Source of the DNA: Xanthobacteraceae bacterium
Lineage (GTDB): Bacteria; Pseudomonadota; Alphaproteobacteria; Rhizobiales; Xanthobacteraceae
DNA: 64,000 bases
Assembly: GCA_029239875.1 (NCBI GenBank)
Contig: JARBUD010000004.1
Location: 1-64,000, forward strand
Reading direction: 5' to 3'
Position 1 is the stretch's first letter, and every line of letters begins with the position of its first letter. This document shows positions 9,909 to 18,755 of this stretch, one piece after another. A program made the translations under genes and the position numbers. The notes under the pieces were generated by a model that was given only the letters and a program-made list of their open reading frames with translations, made no database searches and had not been told where the DNA came from.

Positions 9909-10725
9909 CGCCGTAGAGCTTTTCCAGCGCCACCGGCCGAACAGGCCCGGTATACATCCGCGCCGTCTCGAACACCGGGGCGAGGCCGTGCCGTTTTGCC
10001 AGGGCAAGCGCGGCGGAGTTCGGCTCGGGCGCGTCGAGCACAATCTCCCCCGTTCCGGCCGCCGCGCAAAGCGCTCGGAACACGATCTCAGCCGCTTCTT
10101 CGTCCTGCGCCACCAGCGGCCCGATCTTCCAGCCCGACCGTGCCGGCCGCACCACGCCCCAGCCGGCGAGCACGCCGTCGCGGACCAGCGCCCGCCCGGC
10201 ATGGCCCGGCGCGCTCAGCCATGCCCGAAGGAAGGCCGTGCGGGACGCCGGGAAGATCGCCGCGTCGCTCGCCTCGACCATCTCGAACGGCACTGTCGCC
10301 AGATCGACCGTCTCGCCGGCCTCGCCTCCCTCCGGCTTCCCGGCGAAGCGGATGTTGCGATAGGCGAGCTGGAAGCCCTGGCTGGCATAGTTCGCCTGCT
10401 GCGCCACCACGCCGTCGAGGCCGACGGTGCGCGTCCCGGCACGGGCGAGGCCGGCCTGCCACAGCTTCAAGCCGATGCCGCGCCCGCGCAGATCCGGCCG
10501 GACGATGTAGAAGCCGAGAAAGGCGAAGGCCTCGTCATAGTTCACCACCGAGATGACCGCCGCCGGCGCCCCGTCCAGCTCGGCGACGAGGAAGCCCTCA
10601 GGGTCCACCGCGCCGAAGCAGGCGGCGTCGTTCAGGCCGGGATTCCACCCCTCGCCCGCCGCCCAATCGACGGCGAGCCTTATTTCCTCCGGCGCCAGGG
10701 AACGGATAGTGAGGGGGTCGCTCAT
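9886..10725 (-). CDS. GNAT-family N-acetyltransferase
   Basis: A 279-aa protein with an N-terminal GNAT domain (residues 1-130) carrying the acetyl-CoA binding motif RPDLRGRGIG near residue 77, and a second C-terminal acetyltransferase-like domain (about 140-279) as in YitH/HolE-like two-domain GNATs. It would transfer an acetyl group from acetyl-CoA to an amine. The start ATG at 10725 is the first methionine. The last 23 bases overlap the convergent EamA gene. The substrate is unknown. Confidence 0.8.
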   Translation of the reverse strand: MSDPLTIRSLAPEEIRLAVDWAAGEGWNPGLNDAACFGAVDPEGFLVAELDGAPAAVISVVNYDEAFAFLGFYIVRPDLRGRGIGLKLWQAGLARAGTRTVGLDGVVAQQANYASQGFQLAYRNIRFAGKPEGGEAGETVDLATVPFEMVEASDAAIFPASRTAFLRAWLSAPGHAGRALVRDGVLAGWGVVRPARSGWKIGPLVAQDEEAAEIVFRALCAAAGTGEIVLDAPEPNSAALALAKRHGLAPVFETARMYTGPVRPVALEKLYGVTSFELG

Positions 10726-10760
10726 CGTTCATGCCGCTGATTCGTGCAGGAGTGCCCATC

Positions 10761-11249
10761 ATGCTGGATGATCTGCTCGTCGGCATATTGGTCTACATCT
10801 TGGTGATGCTGGTTCACCTGGGGGCGACCTTCCTGCTGGTCGCGCTGGTGCGTCCGTTCGGCACCTGGCTGTGGGAGCGTCCGCATTTGCGGCTCACCCT
10901 GGCGCTGCTCGGCGCCAATGTACTTCTGCTGGCGGCGCACCTGATCGAGGTCGGTCTCTGGGCCACGCTCTATGCCCATCTCGACCTGGTGACCAATCCG
11001 TCGGATGCCTATTACTCCGCTTTCCTGAACTACACGACGCTCGGCAATGACGACTCGATCGGCAGCACCGCCACGCGGCTGCTCAACCCGATCGCCGCCG
11101 GCAGCGGCATATTGATGTTCGGCTGGTCGACGGCGCTGCTGATCTATGTGCTGCAGGGCCATGTCCATCACCTGATCAGCACCCACCGGATCAGGGGATT
11201 CGGCGAACAGCCGCGGTCGAAAAGATTCTCCCGCGAGGACATCACCTAG
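10761..11249 (+). CDS. Potassium-channel-like two-helix membrane protein
   Basis: A 162-aa protein with hydrophobic segments near residues 5-30, 42-66 and 105-135. Residues around 90-100 read NYTTLGND, placed where the pore loop and selectivity filter (TVGYGD) of Ion_trans_2 potassium channels sit, and followed by an outer helix. This matches small proteins annotated as ion channel family. The ATG at 10761 is preceded by AGGAG with 8-base spacing, better than an ATG 30 bases upstream. The altered filter makes ion selectivity doubtful. Its TAG stop shares the palindromic CTAG with the stop of the convergent MliC gene. Confidence 0.65.
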   Translation: MLDDLLVGILVYILVMLVHLGATFLLVALVRPFGTWLWERPHLRLTLALLGANVLLLAAHLIEVGLWATLYAHLDLVTNPSDAYYSAFLNYTTLGNDDSIGSTATRLLNPIAAGSGILMFGWSTALLIYVLQGHVHHLISTHRIRGFGEQPRSKRFSREDIT

Positions 11250-11605
11250 GCTGGCTTCTGCGTGCAGGAGGCGATGGGCGGGGCGTTCTCGCCCTGAGTG
11301 AGATCGTAGAGGTCGGCGCCGCGTCCCTTGCTCCACCAGATGTACGGCCCGCCGGCGTAACGCGCACCCGAGCCCGAGAGCACGTTCGACAGCACCAGGA
11401 ACTGGTCCTTGAAGGCGAGCGTCGCCAGGCTCACCGGCGGCGCGTTGATGTAGCTCGCCGTCACCGGCCCGAACGTGCCGCAGTCGTAAGCCGCCTTGAT
11501 CGTCTCGGGCTTCACCCCGCCCGGCAGCGGGATGACGATGTTGTCCGCCTGCGCCGCCACGGGCACGGCGAGCACGGCGAGGGCGAGGATAGCGGCCTTC
11601 ATCAT
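11246..11605 (-). CDS. MliC-family lysozyme inhibitor
   Basis: A 119-aa secreted protein. Residues 1-20 are a signal peptide (ILALAVLAVPVAAQA). The mature part has the MliC features: an early cysteine in YDCG, the SGSGARYAGGPYIWWSKG segment (about residues 77-94) and a late cysteine, which together form the beta-barrel inhibitor of C-type lysozyme. I chose ATG 11605, five bases after a GGAG site; this GGAG overlaps the end of the upstream puuE gene, so the two are translationally linked. It acts in the periplasm to protect peptidoglycan. Confidence 0.8.
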   Translation of the reverse strand: MMKAAILALAVLAVPVAAQADNIVIPLPGGVKPETIKAAYDCGTFGPVTASYINAPPVSLATLAFKDQFLVLSNVLSGSGARYAGGPYIWWSKGRGADLYDLTQGENAPPIASCTQKPA

Positions 11606-11607
11606 CG

Positions 11608-12537
11608 TCACTCCGGCTTGTGGTTCGGCTTGTGGTTCTCATGCCAGTGCCGCGCGATGTCGATGCGGCGCGGCAGCCAGACGCGGTCGTGCTTCCCGAT
11701 ATGGTCGAGGAAGCGCTGCAAGCCGAGGATCCGCCCCGGCCGGCCAACGAGCCGGCAATGCAGCCCGACGCTCAGCATCTTCGGCGCCTCGGCGCCCTCG
11801 GCATAGAGCGCGTCGAAGCTGTCGCGCAGATAGGCGAAAAACTGCTCGCCCGTGTTGAAGCCCTGCGGCGTGGCGAAGCGCATGTCGTTGGTGTCGAGCG
11901 TGTAGGGGATAGAGAGGTGCGGCCCCTTCGGCCCTTCGACCCAGAACGGCAAATCGTCGGAATAGATGTCGGAATCGTAGAGGAAGCCGCCCTCCTCCAT
12001 CACGATCAGCCGTGAATTCTCCGAGGTCCGCCCGGTGTACCAGCCGAGCGGGCGCTCGCCGACGATCTCGGTATGCAGGCGCAGCGCGGTCTCGAAATCG
12101 GCCTTCTCCGCCTCATAGGAATGGTTGCGGTAGTCGATCCATTTCAGCCCATGGCTGGCGATCTCCCATTCCGCCTCCTTCATTGCCGCCACCGCTTCCG
12201 GGTTGCGGGCCAACGCCGTGGTCACGCCATAGACGGTGACGGGGATGGCGTGCGACGTAAACAGTCGCCACAGCCGCCAGAAACCGGCGCGCGAGCCGTA
12301 TTCGTAGATCGACTCCATGTTCATGTGCCGCTGGCCCGGCCAGGGCTGGGCGCCGACGATCTCGGACAGGAACGCCTCGGAGGCGGCGTCGCCATGCAGG
12401 ATGTTGTTCTCGCCGCCCTCCTCGTAATTGATGACGAACTGCACGGCGACACGCGCGCCGCCCGGCCATTTCGGGTTCGGCGGGGTGCGGCCATAGCCGA
12501 CCATGTCGCGGGGATAGGCAGAATCGAGCTTGAACAT
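11608..12537 (-). CDS. puuE: Allantoinase PuuE-type polysaccharide deacetylase family protein
   Basis: A 309-aa NodB-fold protein with features of the cofactor-independent allantoinase PuuE: PRDMVGYG near residue 9, VINYEEGGENN near residue 34, and GWYTGRTSENSR near residue 165. PuuE hydrolyses allantoin to allantoate in purine breakdown. Length fits the 300-310 aa norm. No other ureide gene (uricase, allantoicase) is adjacent, and its operon partner is the lysozyme inhibitor MliC, which is an odd pairing. Another amide hydrolase role within the family is possible. Confidence 0.75.
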   Translation of the reverse strand: MFKLDSAYPRDMVGYGRTPPNPKWPGGARVAVQFVINYEEGGENNILHGDAASEAFLSEIVGAQPWPGQRHMNMESIYEYGSRAGFWRLWRLFTSHAIPVTVYGVTTALARNPEAVAAMKEAEWEIASHGLKWIDYRNHSYEAEKADFETALRLHTEIVGERPLGWYTGRTSENSRLIVMEEGGFLYDSDIYSDDLPFWVEGPKGPHLSIPYTLDTNDMRFATPQGFNTGEQFFAYLRDSFDALYAEGAEAPKMLSVGLHCRLVGRPGRILGLQRFLDHIGKHDRVWLPRRIDIARHWHENHKPNHKPE

Positions 12538-12696
12538 GGAGGTCCCGGAGAGGCGATGTCGTCCAGCCGTCAGGCTAGTCGGTTAGAGGCGGGTGCGGAA
12601 CACTCCCGCAGACGCGCCGCATAAATCTTGCTTCACCTCTCGACAACGCCGTGCCCGGCGGTCTTGATGGGCGCGAACACTTACCCAAGGTGCCCG

Positions 12697-13341
12697 ATGC
12701 CGCTTCCCGATCCCAGCTTCCTGCTCGCCCGCGCGCCCGTCGTGCCCGTCGTCACCGTGCCGAGCGTCGCCGCCGGGGTGAAGCTCGCCAAGGCGCTGAC
12801 CGAGGGCGGGCTGCCGCTGATCGAGGTGACGCTGCGCACGCCGGCCGCGCTCGACGCCATCGCCGCCATCGCCGCCGAGGTGCCGGAGGCCATCGTCGGC
12901 GCCGGCACGGTGACGCGTTCCGAGCTGATCCAGAAGTCCATCGATGCCGGCGCGCGCTTCCTGGTCAGCCCCGGCTGCCCGCCGGCGCTCGCCGAGGCGC
13001 TGGCCGAGGCGCCGGTGCCGGTCATGCCGGGCTGTGCCACCGCCACCGAAGCGATGACGCTGCACGCGCTCGGCTTCCCGGTACTGAAGCTGTTCCCGGC
13101 CGAATCGGTCGGCGGCGTCGGCCTCATCAAGTCGCTCGCCGGCCCGCTCCCGGACCTGCGCTTCTGCCCGACCGGCGGCATCGGGCCGGGCAATGTCGGC
13201 ACCTATCTGGCACAGTCCAACATCCTCGCCGTCGGCGGCTCCTGGGTCGCCCCGAGCGAGGCCATCGCGCTCGGCGACTGGGAGCAGATCGTGGCGCTGG
13301 CCAAGGCCGCGGCGAAGCTGTCGCGGGCCGCCTTCCCGTAG
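12697..13341 (+). CDS. eda: 2-dehydro-3-deoxy-phosphogluconate aldolase (KDPG/KHG aldolase)
   Basis: A 214-aa class I aldolase. The catalytic glutamate lies in LIEVTLRT (near residue 38), the Schiff-base lysine in VLKLFPAE (near residue 130), and the phosphate loop in PTGGIGPGN (near residue 160). Eda splits KDPG into pyruvate and glyceraldehyde 3-phosphate in the Entner-Doudoroff pathway. I chose ATG 12697 (MPLPDPSF), which gives the family length; an in-frame ATG 69 bases upstream would add an unsupported leader. An SDR gene follows after 21 bases, probably in the same operon. Confidence 0.9.
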   Translation: MPLPDPSFLLARAPVVPVVTVPSVAAGVKLAKALTEGGLPLIEVTLRTPAALDAIAAIAAEVPEAIVGAGTVTRSELIQKSIDAGARFLVSPGCPPALAEALAEAPVPVMPGCATATEAMTLHALGFPVLKLFPAESVGGVGLIKSLAGPLPDLRFCPTGGIGPGNVGTYLAQSNILAVGGSWVAPSEAIALGDWEQIVALAKAAAKLSRAAFP

Positions 13342-13362
13342 GCCGGGGAAGGAGCGCGCCGC

Positions 13363-14082
13363 GTGGGTAAGCCGCTCGTCGTCATCACCGGCGCCACCCA
13401 CGGCATCGGCCGGGCGCTCGCCGCCCGCTTCGCCGCCGACGGCCATCCGCTCTTGCTGATCGCCCGCCACGCCGAGCCGCTGGGCGAGGACCTGTCAGGC
13501 GACACGATCCGCCAGGCCACGGTCGACGTCACCGACGCGGCGGCGATGCTTTCTGTCATCCGCGGCGCCGAAGCCGCGTTTGGGCCGACCGAATGCCTGA
13601 TCAACAATGCCGGCTTCATCCATATCGGCACGCTGGAAGAGCGCGATCCGGCCGACATCGCCTACGAGATCGACGTGCTGTTCAAGGGCGTGCTGAACGG
13701 CATCCACGCCGTGCTCGGCGGCATGAAGGCGCGGCGCAGCGGCACCATCATCAACATCACCTCCATCGGCGACCGCACGCCCGGCCCCGAGGGCGAGCCC
13801 TACCACGCCGCCAAGGCCGCGGTGCGTTCGCTCTCCGCCTCGCTGCAGAAGGGCCGCGCGGCGGACAATGTGCGGGTGATCAACGTCGCGCCGGGGCTGG
13901 CGCGCACCAACATCCACGCCAACATGGGCATCAGCTTCGAGGAATATTGCCGCCGCCTCGGCAATCCCGAGTTCATCAGTGCGGAAGAGCTGGCGGAGAT
14001 CGTGTTCTTCTGCTGGCAACAGCCCCAGCGTATCTGCGTGCGCGACATCGTGGTGATGCCGACGACGTCGGATTTCGGGTGA
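13363..14082 (+). CDS. SDR-family oxidoreductase
   Basis: A 239-aa classical short-chain dehydrogenase. It has the cofactor motif TGATHGIGRA at about residues 8-17, NNAG near residue 82, a serine in the TSIG segment and the catalytic YHAAK near residue 146. It would oxidise or reduce an alcohol or ketone with NAD(P)(H). The start is GTG at 13363, supported by GGAAGGAG eight bases upstream. It follows eda by 21 bases, hinting at sugar-acid metabolism, but the substrate is not determined. Confidence 0.85.
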   Translation: MGKPLVVITGATHGIGRALAARFAADGHPLLLIARHAEPLGEDLSGDTIRQATVDVTDAAAMLSVIRGAEAAFGPTECLINNAGFIHIGTLEERDPADIAYEIDVLFKGVLNGIHAVLGGMKARRSGTIINITSIGDRTPGPEGEPYHAAKAAVRSLSASLQKGRAADNVRVINVAPGLARTNIHANMGISFEEYCRRLGNPEFISAEELAEIVFFCWQQPQRICVRDIVVMPTTSDFG

Positions 14083-14094
14083 GGCAGAACGGGC

Positions 14095-14289
14095 TTAGAA
14101 GGCCTTGGGCAGGCCGGCTTCTTTGAGGATGCCGTTTACCGTGTGCCGAGACTTCGTACCCTTGTCGATGATCAGGGTGCGTCCCGTCGTCGGGTGCCAC
14201 CACACGACGTGATCGCCCTTGGCCTCGCGCAGATGCTCCCAGCCGTTGTCCATCAGGATACGGCGCAGCGCCGGCCAGAAATCGCTCAT
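14095..14289 (-). CDS. HicA-family toxin (mRNA interferase-like)
   Basis: A 64-aa protein with the compact double-stranded-RNA-binding-like HicA fold: KGDHVVWWH (residues 24-32) holds the probable catalytic histidine, and the C-terminal helix HTVNGILKEAGLP matches the family. HicA toxins cleave mRNA and tmRNA. The ATG at 14289 overlaps the stop of the upstream DUF1902 gene by four bases, a translationally coupled toxin-antitoxin arrangement with the antitoxin first, the reverse of the common hicAB order. Length fits the 60-85 aa norm. Confidence 0.75.
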   Translation of the reverse strand: MSDFWPALRRILMDNGWEHLREAKGDHVVWWHPTTGRTLIIDKGTKSRHTVNGILKEAGLPKAF

Positions 14290-14513
14290 GCAGCGTCGAG
14301 CTTCACGTGGTCGGATACGTGCGCGATGATCTCGATCGAAACGTCGTCGGCCGTCTCACCGTTGATTTCGAGAGCATCGGGAACGACCAGCTTGAGCCGT
14401 TCGCGCAGCACCTCGATCGATGGCGCCTCGGTGAAGATGCGCAGGTCCTCGACGACGCTACTCCAGACCTGCGCTTCCTGATCCCAGATTGCCCTCGCGA
14501 CGACCACGCGCAT
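14286..14513 (-). CDS. DUF1902-domain protein, probable HicB-like antitoxin
   Basis: A 75-aa protein with the DUF1902 signature: VARAIWDQEAQVWSS at the start, VEDLRIFTEAPS in the middle and a C-terminal ISIEIIAHVS-like strand. DUF1902 resembles the partly degraded RNase H fold of HicB antitoxins. It lies directly before a HicA-like toxin with a 4-base overlap, so neutralisation of that toxin is the natural inference. A GGAGG site lies nine bases before ATG 14513. No separate DNA-binding domain is visible, so autoregulation would need the toxin complex or another factor. Confidence 0.7.
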   Translation of the reverse strand: MRVVVARAIWDQEAQVWSSVVEDLRIFTEAPSIEVLRERLKLVVPDALEINGETADDVSIEIIAHVSDHVKLDAA

Positions 14514-14527
14514 CGGATCAGTCCTCC

Positions 14528-14561
14528 ATCCATGTCGGGCACATGATCGCCCGACATGGAT
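14528..14561. promoter_or_regulatory. Perfect 13-bp inverted repeat before the toxin-antitoxin operon
   Basis: ATCCATGTCGGGC (14528-14540) is perfectly mirrored at 14549-14561 around an 8-nt loop. It lies 15 bases upstream of the antitoxin start and 25 bases after the serA stop, all on the minus strand. It could terminate serA transcription (no T-run, so weakly) or be the operator of the toxin-antitoxin operon. Confidence 0.55.
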
Positions 14562-14585
14562 GATCCGTCAAAGCACCAAGTCGCC

Positions 14586-16172
14586 TCAAAACACCAGCGG
14601 CTTGGCCTGCTTGACCGAGGGGATCTGCTGCACCTTGTCGAGCAGCTCGGCCGGCACCTTGCCGTCGACCTCGACCAGCGCAATGGCGTCGCCGCCCTGC
14701 CGGTCCCGGCCGAGCGCGAAGGTGGCGATGTTGAGCCCAGCGTCGCCAAGCAGCGACGCGAAGCGGCCGACGAAGCCGGGCTTGTCCTCGTTGGTCACGT
14801 AGAGCATGGACGGCGCGAACTCCGCGTCGACCTTGATGCCCTTGATGTCGACGATGCGCGGGCGCCCGTCGGCGAAGACGGTGCCGGAGACCGAACGTTC
14901 CATCTTGTCGGTGACGACGGTCAGCGTGACCAGGCTCTCATAGTCGCCGGCAACCTCGCGGGTGGTCTCCTCCACCACGATGCCGCGCTCCTTGGCGACG
15001 CTCGGCGCCGAGACGACGTTCACGTCCTGCAGCGCCGGGCGCAGCAGGCCGGCCACCGCCGCGGAGGTCAGCGCCTTGATCTTCAGGCTCGCCACCGCGC
15101 CGTCATAGGTGATGCGCACGGTCTTGATGTCGGTGTCGGTGAGCTGGCCGGCGAAGGAGCCGAGCTTCTCGGCGAGCTCGATGAAGGGCTTGAGCTTCGG
15201 GGCCTCTTCCGCCGTGATCGAGGGGAAGTTCACCGCGTTGGAGATCGCCCCGCGCAGCAGGTAGTCGCTCATCTGCTCGGCAACCTGCAGCGCCACGTTC
15301 TCCTGCGCCTCGGTGGTGGAGGCGCCGAGATGCGGGGTGCAGATCACGTTGGGCAGGCCAAAGAGCGGGTTCTCGGTCGCCGGCTCGGTAATGAACACGT
15401 CGAAGGCCGCGCCTCCCACCTGGCCGGACTGAAGCGCTTCGGCCAGCGCCGCCTCGTCGACGAGGCCGCCGCGGGCGCAGTTGACGATGCGCACGCCCTT
15501 CTTGGTCTTGGCGATGGCCTCGGCCGAGAGGACGTTCTTCGTCTTCTCGGTCAGCGGCGTGTGCAGGGTGATGACGTCCGCGCGGGCGAGAAGCTCGTCC
15601 AGCTCGACCTTCTCGACGCCGAGGTCGAGCGCACGCTCCGGCGAGAGGAAGGGGTCGAAAGCGATGACCTTCATCTTCAGACCGAGGGCGCGGTCGGCGA
15701 CGATGGAGCCGATATTGCCGCAGCCGATGACGCCGAGCGTCTTGGCGGTCAGCTCGACGCCCATGAAGCGGTTCTTCTCCCACTTGCCGGCCTGGGTGGA
15801 GGCATCGGCGGCGGGGATCTCGCGGGCGAGCGCGAACATCATGGCGATGGCGTGCTCGGCAGTGGTGATGGAATTGCCGAACGGCGTGTTCATCACGATC
15901 ACGCCCTTGGCGGTGGCGGCCGGGATGTCGACATTGTCGACGCCGATGCCGGCGCGGCCGACCACCTTCAGGCGCTTGGCGTTCGCCAGGATCTTCGGCG
16001 TCACCTTGGTGGCCGAGCGGATGGCGAGGCCGTCATAGTCGCCGATGATCTCGGCGAGCTTGTCCTTGTCCTTGCCGAGGGCCGGCTGGAAATCCACCTC
16101 GACGCCGCGATCCTTGAAGATCTGCACGGCGGCGGGAGAAAGAGCGTCGGAAATCAGAACGCGGGGTGCCAT
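14586..16172 (-). CDS. serA: D-3-phosphoglycerate dehydrogenase
   Basis: A 528-aa protein of the long SerA type. The catalytic domain is split around a Rossmann cofactor domain with GCGNIGSIVADRA (near residue 148); the catalytic arginine, glutamate and histidine regions follow (NCARGGLVDEAAL, and CTPHLGASTTEAQ near residue 280). An intervening domain lies at 320-450 and a C-terminal ACT domain from about 455 may bind serine. SerA oxidises 3-phosphoglycerate, the first step of serine synthesis. It lies downstream of serC in the usual alphaproteobacterial order. Confidence 0.96.
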   Translation of the reverse strand: MAPRVLISDALSPAAVQIFKDRGVEVDFQPALGKDKDKLAEIIGDYDGLAIRSATKVTPKILANAKRLKVVGRAGIGVDNVDIPAATAKGVIVMNTPFGNSITTAEHAIAMMFALAREIPAADASTQAGKWEKNRFMGVELTAKTLGVIGCGNIGSIVADRALGLKMKVIAFDPFLSPERALDLGVEKVELDELLARADVITLHTPLTEKTKNVLSAEAIAKTKKGVRIVNCARGGLVDEAALAEALQSGQVGGAAFDVFITEPATENPLFGLPNVICTPHLGASTTEAQENVALQVAEQMSDYLLRGAISNAVNFPSITAEEAPKLKPFIELAEKLGSFAGQLTDTDIKTVRITYDGAVASLKIKALTSAAVAGLLRPALQDVNVVSAPSVAKERGIVVEETTREVAGDYESLVTLTVVTDKMERSVSGTVFADGRPRIVDIKGIKVDAEFAPSMLYVTNEDKPGFVGRFASLLGDAGLNIATFALGRDRQGGDAIALVEVDGKVPAELLDKVQQIPSVKQAKPLVF

Positions 16173-16361
16173 GGTTTTCGTCCAGTCAGACGGTTGAGAT
16201 CGACCCGCCGCCGGCGGGAGGGAACGGCGAAGCGTTCATGGGACGAGCTGAGCGCCATACGGAGAAACGCGGCCGGGAGGAGAAGCCAGTCTCCGCAATG
16301 ACGCCGGGCACGGGCAACAACGCGCCTTTCCGACGCGCGATGCCCGCCGCCGGCCCCTTCG

Positions 16362-16391
16362 CCATTCCCTCGCGTCGGCGGCGGGGAATGG
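16362..16391. repeat. Stem-loop in the serC-serA spacer
   Basis: CCATTCCC (16362-16369) pairs with GGGAATGG (16384-16391), directly after the serC stop codon on the minus strand. It has no T-run. It may protect the serC message end or partly attenuate read-through to serA. The other ~190 bases of the spacer show no gene. Confidence 0.4.
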
Positions 16392-16399
16392 ATCGGGGC

Positions 16400-17575
<1,176 letters not shown>

Positions 17576-17580
17576 TTTAG

Positions 17581-17625
17581 CCATCCTTCCAGATGGACGC
17601 CCTTCGGTGGGGAAGGGTAGCCCGA
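17581..17625 (-). promoter_or_regulatory. Probable serC leader RNA motif
   Basis: On the minus strand two small hairpins precede serC: a 6-bp stem (17612-17617 with 17600-17605 region, CCCTTC/GAAGGG) and a 5-bp stem (17592-17596 with 17581-17585) whose loop displays the ribosome binding site GGAAGG. The CCTTCC strand of the first hairpin can also pair with that ribosome site, giving an on/off switch. A structured element of this kind upstream of serC-serA in alphaproteobacteria is known as the serC RNA motif. I cannot run a covariance model, so the assignment rests on position and pairing. Confidence 0.55.
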
Positions 17626-17761
17626 GCGGGGATGTACTCCTCGCCCCGGTGCCGCGCAAGCGGAATTTCGCCGCAGCTGCGCGGACCTTCGCTCGCGTCT
17701 ACGGGCGAACCAATGCGCGTCGAACCCGTTGACCTACGGACAAGGACAACGGAGGCCGCAC

Positions 17762-17890
17762 ATGGAACTTCTGTTCGGAATCGGCGCGCTGGCGCTGCTC
17801 GCCGCCATCACCTACGGCATCTTCCAGTCGCAGCAGCGCCGCCGTGCCAAGGGCGAGGTCACGCCGGAGGAAAAGGTCGACCGGGTCTGA
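17762..17890 (+). CDS. Small membrane peptide, 42 aa, hypothetical
   Basis: ATG 17762 opens a 42-codon frame to TGA 17888-17890. The product starts MELLFGIGALALLAAITYGIF, a single hydrophobic helix over residues 3-21, followed by QSQQRRRAKG and a charged tail, so an N-out, C-in inner-membrane peptide is expected. A CGGAGG ribosome site lies six bases upstream, which is the strongest evidence that it is translated. It stands divergent from serC and convergent with the outer-membrane protein gene. I do not recognise its function. Confidence 0.65.
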   Translation: MELLFGIGALALLAAITYGIFQSQQRRRAKGEVTPEEKVDRV

Positions 17891-17898
17891 CGCGCCGC

Positions 17899-18609
17899 TC
17901 AGTCGAGCAGGTAGCGCACGCCCACCCGCACTTCATGCGCGCTCTGGTGGAAGTTCAGCGTATTGGTGACATCGTCGAGATTGACGTAGCGATAGCCGAG
18001 ATCCAGCTGCCAGTTCGGCGCCAGCGTCACGGCCACGCCGCCCATCAGCGCCCAGGCGAAGCCCCAGCCATCGATGTCGCCGACGCTGACGCCCAGCGCC
18101 TCGATGTCGCTGGCGGAGATATAGCCGCCGCCGATGCCGGCGCCGACATAGGGCGTGAGGTTCGACCAGGTGCCGAGATCGGCATAGACGTTGGCGAGGA
18201 TCGTCGTCGTGCTGTAGTCGGCCGACAGGCCGAGCGCCGAATAGTCCGCCTTGGTGCGGTAGTCGGCGGTGACGTCGATCCGCCACACGTCGTTCAGCCG
18301 CACGCCCGCGCCGATGCCGAACATCCAGGCGTCGTCCAGCTGCGGCGAAAGGATGACCGGGAAGATCGGAACCTCGGCCCAGTCCGGCAGCTCGTTGAAG
18401 ACGTAGCCGACGTCGCCGCGCAGATACCAGCCGCTGGTCTCCTCGATCTGCGGCGCCTTGGCCAGCAGGTCCTCGGCGCCCATGTCTGCGCCCATGTCCA
18501 TGCCGACATCGGCCGCCTGTGCCGGCGCCGCGGGAAACACGATGGCGGCGAGCAAGCCCGCCTGCAACGCCACGGATATCCCACGGCACGACAACACGCC
18601 CCGACGCAT
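17899..18609 (-). CDS. Outer-membrane beta-barrel protein (Omp25/OmpA-like porin family)
   Basis: A 236-aa protein with a signal peptide ending near residue 32 (PAAPAQAA), then an acidic, methionine-rich segment (DVGMDMGADMGAED) and an eight-stranded barrel from about residue 58: GWYLRGDVGYVF, TPYVGAGIGGGY and NWQLDLGYRYVNL are typical aromatic-ended strands, and the protein ends with a strand closing on hydrophobic residues (GVRYLLD). This fits the outer-membrane barrel family Omp25/RopB of Hyphomicrobiales. It acts in the outer membrane. No operon partner is visible. Confidence 0.8.
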   Translation of the reverse strand: MRRGVLSCRGISVALQAGLLAAIVFPAAPAQAADVGMDMGADMGAEDLLAKAPQIEETSGWYLRGDVGYVFNELPDWAEVPIFPVILSPQLDDAWMFGIGAGVRLNDVWRIDVTADYRTKADYSALGLSADYSTTTILANVYADLGTWSNLTPYVGAGIGGGYISASDIEALGVSVGDIDGWGFAWALMGGVAVTLAPNWQLDLGYRYVNLDDVTNTLNFHQSAHEVRVGVRYLLD

Positions 18610-18755
18610 AGGCCCCTACCCCAGACTGACAAACCACGGCACCGGGACGAGCCCGGCGAAGTTCGGCCCGTGCACTTTGGCGGTCAGTGCTTAAGAAGCG
18701 CTTAACCTTAACGATTAACCACGATCCTCAAGCCGGGCGCGTCGCTCGCGCCCGC

